A program made the position numbers and the translations under genes. A model generated the notes under the pieces. That model was not told the origin of the DNA and did not search any database. It worked only from the letters and a program-made list of their open reading frames with translations. Shown in pieces: positions 5,368 through 9,772 of a DNA stretch of 9,772 nucleotides. Position 1 is the first letter of the stretch, and every line of letters begins with the position of its first letter. Origin of the DNA: Bacillota bacterium (GTDB lineage: Bacteria > Bacillota > Clostridia > Peptostreptococcales > Anaerovoracaceae). The DNA is taken from assembly GCA_017515765.1 (NCBI GenBank), contig JAFWFF010000078.1, positions 1 through 9,772 of the forward strand. The letters run 5' to 3'.

Positions 5368-6630
5368 TTACTCCTGCTTGAAGGGCTTTCCGCACATCGG
5401 GCAGAAATTGGGCAGATTGGCCTGGTCGGCGGGCTCGTATCCGCAGTTCCAGCATACCGCCTTCTTGGGCGCCTCGGGCTTCTTCAGTCCGCACTTGGAG
5501 CAGAAGTTTCCGCTCTCGACGGATCCGCACTGCGGGCATACCCAAGTCTCCGCGGCGGGGGCTGCGGGAGCCGGTGCTGCCGGTGCTTCGGGCGCCGGGG
5601 CGGGAGCCTGCTGGGCTGCCTGGGCGTAAAGGTCTGCCATAGCCTGTCCGCCTGCCTGTGCTGCCATATTCATTCCGACAAAGCCGTTCATCGCTCCGTT
5701 CGGATTCTTGGCGGCGTCCTTCATCGCCTGGGCGGTCGCCTGAGCCATAGCGCCTGCGCCGTATGCCGGGTTGGCGTACGCCGCTGCCGTCTGCAGGTCT
5801 TTCAGCCTCTGGGAGTCTTCCTCGGAGAGCGTGATCGGGTTGAGGGCGATCGATACGATCGTGATGCCGCGGCCCTGGCTCCACTGAGCGGAGAGCTGCT
5901 CGTTCATAGCCTGGGTAAGCTCCGCATAGTGAGATGTGAGCTGGCTCGGCCTGATCTCGAGATCCGCGATCTTTCCGAGAGCCGGAGCAAGAGCGTTCAC
6001 GAACTCGGTCTTGAGCTGCTGGTCGATCTGCTCGCGGGTGAATGTGTTCTGTACGTTTCCGCATACTCTCTTGTAGAAGAGGAGCGGATCGGTGATCCTG
6101 TAGGAGTATACGCCGGAGCAGCGGAGGTCTACTTCGCTGTCAAAATTGACTCTCTTGTCGACTACTCTGAAGGGGATCGGGTTCGGCGTGCCGAATTTGT
6201 TGTCCATTATCTCTTTGGTGTTGAAATAATAGACTCTCTGGTCTCTGCCGGTCTCTCCGCCGTATGTGAAGCGCTTGCAGATCTCCTTGAAGGTGTCTGT
6301 CACGGAGTCTGCCAGGTTTCCGGTGAAGATGCTGGGCTCGCTGGAAGTATCATAAGTGAATTCGCCGGGTTCGGCGCAGATGTCGACCACTTCGCCCTGG
6401 TCGACTATTATCATGCACTGTCCGTCCGCCACAACGATGCCGGATCCGTTGGAGATGATGTTGTCATTCCCCTGTCTGTTGGAAGACCATGATCCGACGC
6501 GCTTCTGTCCCTTGGCTACGAGGACGTCCTTCGGCATCGCGTCGCAGTAGAAGAACTCTTTCCACTGGTCATGGAGTGTGCCTGCTCCCGCACCGATAGC
6601 TGCACCGATGATCGAACTGATAAGTCCCAT
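5368..6630 (-). CDS. ydjI: SPFH-domain protein with two C-terminal zinc ribbons (YdjI-like)
   Basis: A 420-residue protein from ATG 6630, with AAAGGAG 7 bases upstream. The N-terminus (MGLISSIIGAAIGAGAG) is glycine-rich and mildly hydrophobic, typical of this family. Residues about 25-285 form the SPFH (stomatin/flotillin-like) domain, with the characteristic ITIVSIALNPITLSEED stretch at 256-272. An Ala/Met/Gln-rich segment follows (288-340), then an Ala/Pro linker (341-361) and two zinc ribbons: Cys365/368/377/380 and Cys393/396/410/413. Older annotations call it a virion core protein. YdjI of Bacillus subtilis is recruited to the membrane by YdjG/YdjH and helps localise PspA during membrane stress; it is shorter than this protein. 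It has its own promoter and heads the operon. The frame stays open to 6741, but that extension lies in the leader and has no good start. No pspA lies beside it. Confidence 0.92.
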   Translation of the reverse strand: MGLISSIIGAAIGAGAGTLHDQWKEFFYCDAMPKDVLVAKGQKRVGSWSSNRQGNDNIISNGSGIVVADGQCMIIVDQGEVVDICAEPGEFTYDTSSEPSIFTGNLADSVTDTFKEICKRFTYGGETGRDQRVYYFNTKEIMDNKFGTPNPIPFRVVDKRVNFDSEVDLRCSGVYSYRITDPLLFYKRVCGNVQNTFTREQIDQQLKTEFVNALAPALGKIADLEIRPSQLTSHYAELTQAMNEQLSAQWSQGRGITIVSIALNPITLSEEDSQRLKDLQTAAAYANPAYGAGAMAQATAQAMKDAAKNPNGAMNGFVGMNMAAQAGGQAMADLYAQAAQQAPAPAPEAPAAPAPAAPAAETWVCPQCGSVESGNFCSKCGLKKPEAPKKAVCWNCGYEPADQANLPNFCPMCGKPFKQE

Positions 6631-6652
6631 TCTGTTTCTCCTTTCGTATATT

Positions 6653-6669
6653 GGCGCGGCATGCGCGCC
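6653..6669 (-). other. Leader hairpin of the SPFH gene
   Basis: GGCGCG and CGCGCC pair around a five-base loop about ten bases upstream of the AAAGGAG ribosome binding site. The leader from the predicted start site is about 110 bases and GC-rich. I recognise no riboswitch. Regulation by the hairpin is speculative. Confidence 0.35.
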
Positions 6670-6746
6670 GCTTCCGCCGCACTGATCGCCAGAGGCTTTC
6701 TTTTGGCGGCTGCTTTCACTGATTCCGGCGGTTTTCGCCACAGATT

Positions 6747-6775
6747 ATTATATTAGAAAAAGCGGATAATGTAAA
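6747..6775 (-). promoter_or_regulatory. Sigma-A promoter of the SPFH/zinc-ribbon/TPM operon
   Basis: TTTACA (6775-6770) and TATAAT (6752-6747) on the minus strand are separated by 17 bases in a local AT-rich patch. The -10 is perfect and the -35 has one mismatch. Transcription would start near 6740. This is the only strong promoter seen before the three-gene module and probably also serves the iadA-like gene. I see no clear operator for a membrane-stress regulator. Confidence 0.8.
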
Positions 6776-6790
6776 CATTTTTTGAATATT

Positions 6791-6845
6791 CGGAACTGCC
6801 CGCGCGGGAGCGCGGCGCCGGCCGGCGGTCTGCCGGAACTGCCCG
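6791..6845. repeat. 12-bp direct repeat flanking GC-rich hairpins after the hexapeptide-repeat gene
   Basis: CGGAACTGCCCG occurs at 6791-6802 and again at 6834-6845, starting two bases past the stop codon at 6847. The spacer holds small inverted repeats: CCGCGC/GCGCGG at 6800-6815 and CCGGC/GCCGG at 6822-6836, plus the palindrome GCCGGC. No T-tract follows on the minus strand. It could be a weak or factor-dependent 3' end or a local duplication. Confidence 0.5.
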
Positions 6846-6846
6846 G

Positions 6847-7395
6847 TCAGCGGCTCGTCAAACTGTTCTTCGCAGTCCTGACGTAGTCCTCCGCGTGCAC
6901 CGCGTTGTAGCGGATCTCGTCCAGGGTGAGCTCGCGTACCACCTTGCCCGGCGTCCCCATGATCAAAACCCCGTCGGGGAATTCTTTGTTCTCGGTGACG
7001 ACCGCTCCGGCGGCGACTATGCTGTTCCTTCCGATCCTTGCACCGTTCATCACTATGGCGCCCATGCCGATCATGGTCCCGTCGCCTATCCTGCAGCCGT
7101 GCACTATGGCTCCGTGGCCTATGGTCACCTGGTTCCCGACGCGGATGGGATATCCGATATCGGTGTGGAGCACCGCGCAGTCCTGGATATTGGTCGCGTG
7201 CCCGATGGTTATCGGGGCGTCGTCTCCCCTTATGACCGCGTTGTACCAGACGGAGCAGTCCTTCCCGAAGGCGACGTTTCCGGCAACTACGCTCCCGGAG
7301 GCGCGCCATACGAGGTTCCTCGCGGAAGCGTCCTCGCGCAGTTCGTCGTTCACGAGCTTTTCCCAGTCGATGTCCTTAAACATTTTCTCTTCCAT
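6847..7395 (-). CDS. Gamma-carbonic-anhydrase-like hexapeptide-repeat protein
   Basis: A 182-residue left-handed beta-helix protein, mostly hexapeptide turns from about 33 to 155 with a helical C-terminus. The metal site of the gamma-carbonic anhydrase family is intact: His77 (VLHTD), His94 and His99 (IGHGAIVH), together with Arg56 and Asp58 (IRGDD) and Gln71 (NIQD), which align with catalytic or structural residues of the archaeal enzyme Cam. The acidic loop that carries the Cam proton shuttle is short, as in YrdA, PaaY and CaiE. Function could therefore be CO2 hydration, thioesterase or an undefined activity; many such homologues are poorly active. ATG 7395 is preceded by AAGGGG at nine bases; Met5 at 7383 is an alternative. 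It follows asnS by 103 bases that contain a hairpin, with no promoter of its own visible, so it probably depends on read-through. Confidence 0.88.
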   Translation of the reverse strand: MEEKMFKDIDWEKLVNDELREDASARNLVWRASGSVVAGNVAFGKDCSVWYNAVIRGDDAPITIGHATNIQDCAVLHTDIGYPIRVGNQVTIGHGAIVHGCRIGDGTMIGMGAIVMNGARIGRNSIVAAGAVVTENKEFPDGVLIMGTPGKVVRELTLDEIRYNAVHAEDYVRTAKNSLTSR

Positions 7396-7429
7396 TGTGG
7401 TTTTCCCCTTTGGGTGTGGTTTTCCCCTT
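7396..7429 (-). repeat. Tandemly duplicated ribosome-binding segment before the hexapeptide-repeat gene
   Basis: The 15-base unit AAGGGGAAAACCACA occurs twice on the minus strand (7429-7415 and 7410-7396), separated by four bases. The second copy ends directly at the ATG. Each copy carries an AAGGGG ribosome-binding core. The identical copies suggest a recent 19-base tandem duplication. Confidence 0.85.
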
Positions 7430-7439
7430 ATAAACTGCA

Positions 7440-7477
7440 GCGCGGCGCTGCCGGCGTATGTGCTGGCGGCGCCGCGC
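7440..7477 (-). terminator. GC-rich hairpin after asnS, possible weak terminator
   Basis: GCGCGGCGC and GCGCCGCGC form a perfect 9-bp stem around a 20-base loop that can pair further (GCC/GGC). On the minus strand it is followed by TGCAGTTTATAAG, which holds only three consecutive Ts. It starts 22 bases after the asnS stop. Partial termination with read-through into the next gene is likely if it acts at all. Confidence 0.4.
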
Positions 7478-7483
7478 GGTGCC

Positions 7484-7500
7484 TTTGGTCTTTGGTCTTT
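7484..7500. repeat. Short 7-bp tandem repeat at the end of asnS
   Basis: TTTGGTC occurs twice in tandem (7484-7490 and 7491-7497), followed by TTT that runs into the asnS stop codon. On the coding strand this reads as AAAGACC repeated after the stop. It may reflect slippage. No function is apparent. Confidence 0.7.
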
Positions 7501-8893
7501 AGAATTCCGCGGTCTTCGGTGTGCGCGGGAAGGGCAGCACGTCGCGGATGTTGCTCATGCCCGTGAGGTACATGATCATGCGCTCGAATCCCAGGCCGTA
7601 GCCGGCATGCCTGACGCCGCCGTATCTTCTGAGATCCAGATACCACTCGTATCCGCTCATGTCCATGCCGAGATCGGCAATGCGCCTCTGGAGGACGTCA
7701 TAGCGTTCCTCTCTCTGGCTTCCGCCGATGATCTCGCCCACTCCGGGTACGAGCAGGTCGCAGGCTGCGACGGTCCTGTTGTCGTCGTTCACGCGCATGT
7801 AGAAGGCTTTGATGTCCTTCGGGTAGTCGGTGACGAAAAGCGGCTTCTTGAAGATCTCCTCTGTCAGATAGCGCTCGTGCTCGGTCTGGAGGTCGATGCC
7901 CCACTCGACGGGGTACTGGAACTCCTTGCCGGACTTCTTCAGGAGCTCGACCGCCTCGGTGTAGGTCACGCGGGCGAAGTCGGAGTTCACTATGTGGTCC
8001 AGGCGCTCCAGGAGGCCCTTGTCGATGAATTTGTTGAAGAACTCCATCTCCTCGGGAGCTTTCTCCATCACGAAGGTGATGATGTACTTCACCATTTCCT
8101 CGGCGAGCACCATTATGTCTTCCAGTTCGGCGAAGGCGACCTCCGGCTCTATCATCCAGAACTCGGAAGCGTGTCTCGCGGTGTTGGAGTTCTCGGCCCT
8201 GAAGGTCGGCCCGAAGGTGTAGATGTCGCGGAACGCGAGCGCGTAGGCCTCGCCTTCCAGCTGGCCGCTCACCGTGAGGCTGGTCTTCTTGCCGAAGAAG
8301 TCTTTGGTGTAGTCGACCGCTCCGTCCTCTGTCCTGGGCACGTCATCAAAGTCCAGGGTAGTGACCTGGAACATCTCGCCGGCGCCCTCAGCGTCGCTTC
8401 CCGTGATGAGTGGGGTGTGGACGTAGACGAAATCCCTGTCCTGGAAGAATTTGTGGATCGCATAGGCTGTAAGCGATCTGACCCTGAAAACAGCCGCGAA
8501 CGTGTTGCTCCTCGGCCGCAGGTGGGCGATCTCCCTGAGGAATTCCATGCTGTGGCGCTTCTTCTGGAGCGGGTAGTCGCTGTCGGCGTCCGCCTCGAGC
8601 TCGACCTTTTTCGCTTTGATCTCGAAGGGCTGCTGGGCGTCCGGCGTCATGACCAGAGTGCCCTCGACCCTGACTGCCGCTGCGATGCGGACTTTGGATA
8701 TCTCATCAAAATTGTCAAGAGTCTCAGCCTCGTAGACGATCTGCACGGGCTTGAAGAAGCTGCCGTCGTTCAGTTCTATGAATCCGAAGTGATTATTGCC
8801 GCGGTTAGTCCGCACCCACCCCCTGACGCATATCTCCTGACCTGCATACTCTTCCGCTGCTCTGTGCAGCTGTCTCAGCTTAAGTTCCTGCAT
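7499..8893 (-). CDS. asnS: Asparaginyl-tRNA synthetase
   Basis: The 464-residue product matches the usual length of bacterial AsnS (about 463-466). It charges tRNA-Asn with asparagine in the cytoplasm using ATP. Residues about 18-110 are the OB-fold anticodon-binding domain (ICVRGWVRTNR at 21-31). The class IIb catalytic core follows, with the PLITGSDAEGAGEMF region at 161-175, motif 2 FRAENSNTARHASEFWMIEPE at 231-251, and motif 3 GLGFER at 433-438 with its ATP-binding arginine. The NTARHASEFWMIEPE form distinguishes AsnS from AspRS. ATG 8893 is chosen because AAAGGAG lies 9-10 bases upstream and the length fits. The open frame extends to 8941 only through a leader hairpin. No damage is visible. 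Presence of AsnS implies at least one direct route to Asn-tRNA in this organism. Confidence 0.98.
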   Translation of the reverse strand: MQELKLRQLHRAAEEYAGQEICVRGWVRTNRGNNHFGFIELNDGSFFKPVQIVYEAETLDNFDEISKVRIAAAVRVEGTLVMTPDAQQPFEIKAKKVELEADADSDYPLQKKRHSMEFLREIAHLRPRSNTFAAVFRVRSLTAYAIHKFFQDRDFVYVHTPLITGSDAEGAGEMFQVTTLDFDDVPRTEDGAVDYTKDFFGKKTSLTVSGQLEGEAYALAFRDIYTFGPTFRAENSNTARHASEFWMIEPEVAFAELEDIMVLAEEMVKYIITFVMEKAPEEMEFFNKFIDKGLLERLDHIVNSDFARVTYTEAVELLKKSGKEFQYPVEWGIDLQTEHERYLTEEIFKKPLFVTDYPKDIKAFYMRVNDDNRTVAACDLLVPGVGEIIGGSQREERYDVLQRRIADLGMDMSGYEWYLDLRRYGGVRHAGYGLGFERMIMYLTGMSNIRDVLPFPRTPKTAEF

Positions 8894-8920
8894 TTTGTTT
8901 CTCTCCTTTGCAAGTAGTTT

Positions 8921-8962
8921 TCCGCGCGGCGGGGCCGGCATGTGCGGGCTTTGCCGCGCGAA
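8921..8962 (-). other. GC-rich leader hairpin of asnS
   Basis: CGCGCGGC and GCCGCGCG form an 8-bp stem, extendable by a G-U and an A-U pair, around a 22-base loop that can itself fold. It occupies most of the roughly 70-base leader between the -10 box and the ribosome binding site. The leader is too short for a T-box and no NGGT-type specifier structure is seen. Confidence 0.5.
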
Positions 8963-8971
8963 TTTCCATCT

Positions 8972-8980
8972 ATTATAGCA
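8972..8980 (-). promoter_or_regulatory. Extended -10 promoter of asnS
   Basis: TGCTATAAT on the minus strand is a perfect extended -10 element. The -35 position, TAGCTT at 9000-8995, is poor, as expected when an extended -10 compensates. Transcription would begin near 8965. It lies 31 bases after the end of the upstream membrane-protein gene. Confidence 0.7.
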
Positions 8981-9010
8981 CCTGCGCCGCGTTAAAGCTA
9001 TTTCAAACCG

Positions 9011-9757
9011 CTAATTTTCAATGTATTTTTTGCAGAATTCGTCAGCGGAGTCTGCGTGGCAGGTCGGACAGGCCTCACAGCCGTAGCCTATCGCCGCCTC
9101 GGAGTTGAATACCCAGAAGCTGTAGCCAGCTGAGGTCGGGATCTCAGGGCAGCCGAATCTGTGATAGTGCTCCTGGTCGTTTTCCAGAACTACCACCGCG
9201 TTGTCCAGATAGAAGCCTGCGACGACGTTTTTATAGCCGCTGAGGGCCGCATTTTCCTTTATCTTATCCTGCAGTCTTTCCGCGGCCTGCTGGACTTCTT
9301 TCGTCAGCTTCGCATTCTCACTCTCGAGCGTCTCTTTCTCTTCGGTCAGCTGCGCGTTCGCCTGTTCGAGCTCACTTACCTTCGTACCAAGCGAACCGCA
9401 CTTTACGCCCAGAAATGCTGTTGCCCCAAGCACCGCGGCAAGGCAGACCGCGAGGATCTGGACGGCGGGCTTCTTCTTCGTTTTCTGCGCGGCCGGCTGT
9501 TCTGCAGGTCCTTCAAACACCGGCGCGACGTAAGGCGCTTCCGGTTCAGTGTAAGAAGCCGCCCCCTCAACGTATGGCTGCTCGAACACAGGCGCGACCG
9601 GCTCTTCGGCGGGTTCGCAGGTTGCCTCAGGCTCGGGCGCGGGCTCGGCTTCGGAACTCTCTGCTTCTTCAGAAGTATTAACATCCTCAACCGGGCTTTC
9701 TTTCAGCTCTGCGATTTCTTCATTCTTCCTCAGTTCTTCGTAGGTTTTCTCGTTCAT
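9011..9757 (-). CDS. Single-pass membrane protein with coiled coil and C-terminal His/Cys metal-binding domain
   Basis: I do not recognise a named gene. The 248-residue product starts at ATG 9757, with GGAGG ten bases upstream at the window edge. Residues 1-95 are acidic and Pro/Glu-rich with an imperfect internal repeat (APVFEQP at 55-61, APVFEGP at 78-84), then KTKKK and a membrane helix at about 97-118. Residues 122-170 are heptad-rich and predict a coiled coil. The C-terminal domain (about 178-246) has HYHRFGC with His197, His199 and Cys203, then GYGCEACPTCH with Cys227, Cys230, Cys233 and His234. This resembles the small Ada-type zinc-binding domain fused to varied secreted or membrane proteins (YHRxxC...GYxxCxxC). 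The basic KTKKK before the helix suggests the N-terminus is inside and the metal domain outside. It looks like a membrane sensor or scaffold; the role is unknown. No clear link to asnS. Confidence 0.78.
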   Translation of the reverse strand: MNEKTYEELRKNEEIAELKESPVEDVNTSEEAESSEAEPAPEPEATCEPAEEPVAPVFEQPYVEGAASYTEPEAPYVAPVFEGPAEQPAAQKTKKKPAVQILAVCLAAVLGATAFLGVKCGSLGTKVSELEQANAQLTEEKETLESENAKLTKEVQQAAERLQDKIKENAALSGYKNVVAGFYLDNAVVVLENDQEHYHRFGCPEIPTSAGYSFWVFNSEAAIGYGCEACPTCHADSADEFCKKYIEN

Positions 9758-9772
9758 GATTCAAATGCCTCC

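Noticed and set aside
6631..6741. N-terminal extension of the SPFH protein by 37 residues
   Set aside because: The extension begins at a GTG at the predicted transcription start, lacks a ribosome binding site and crosses a leader hairpin. ATG 6630 has AAAGGAG and the family-typical MGLISSIIG start.
6926..8917. A 663-codon open frame on the plus strand
   Set aside because: It runs antisense through asnS and the hexapeptide-repeat gene, whose protein families are unmistakable. Long antisense frames are common opposite GC-rich genes, and its translation shows no family motifs.
8894..9010. T-box riboswitch upstream of asnS
   Set aside because: The leader is only about 70 bases after the -10 box and shows no specifier loop or antiterminator pattern.
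1..9772. CRISPR array, insertion sequence, phage or toxin-antitoxin system
   Set aside because: No regularly spaced repeats, transposase or integrase motifs, or small paired toxin genes were seen on either strand.

Overview
The window looks like a GC-rich stretch of chromosome from an anaerobic Firmicute (Bacillota, Clostridia-like). The grounds are strong AGGAGG-type ribosome binding sites, sigma-A promoters, a hydrogenase-associated cluster (NuoE-like, DRTGG, anti-sigma-type ATPase, iron-sulfur hydrogenase-domain protein), and a set resembling the Bacillus subtilis ydjI-ydjG-ydjH genes. All ten supported genes lie on the minus strand, so the window reads right to left. I see no tRNA, rRNA, CRISPR array, transposase or phage gene.

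In transcription order: (1) 9757-9011, a single-pass membrane protein with an acidic Pro/Glu-rich N-terminus, a coiled coil and a His/Cys metal-binding domain at the C-terminus. (2) 8893-7499, asparaginyl-tRNA synthetase (asnS) behind an extended -10 promoter and a GC-rich leader hairpin, followed by a gamma-carbonic-anhydrase-like hexapeptide-repeat protein (7395-6847). A hairpin lies between them, and the ribosome binding site of the second gene is duplicated in tandem. (3) 6630-3250, a three-gene membrane-stress module: an SPFH-domain protein with two C-terminal zinc ribbons (YdjI-like), a double zinc-ribbon membrane protein that starts at TTG (YdjG-like), and a secreted or anchored TPM-domain protein (YdjH-like). 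It has a good promoter at 6747-6775, and a perfect 15-bp inverted repeat separates its first two genes. No pspA is present. (4) 3205-2024, an isoaspartyl-dipeptidase homologue (iadA-like), 44 bases downstream and probably co-transcribed.

(5) From a near-consensus promoter at 1950-1978, a second operon runs to the window edge: a NuoE-like [2Fe-2S] protein, a DRTGG-domain protein, an RsbW/SpoIIAB-type ATPase, and the first 190 residues of a protein with two [4Fe-4S] clusters and an [FeFe]-hydrogenase-type domain. The H-cluster motif of this last protein reads TAFCP rather than TSCCP. That keeps the cubane-ligand cysteine but loses the proton-relay cysteine, which suggests a sensory (HydS-like) rather than a catalytic subunit. 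A sequence matching 11 of 14 specified bases of the Rex (NADH/NAD+ sensor) operator lies just after the -10 box. Taken together, these features suggest a redox-sensing regulatory unit attached to hydrogen metabolism. The redox circuit and the PspA-less membrane-stress module are the two most interesting parts of the window.
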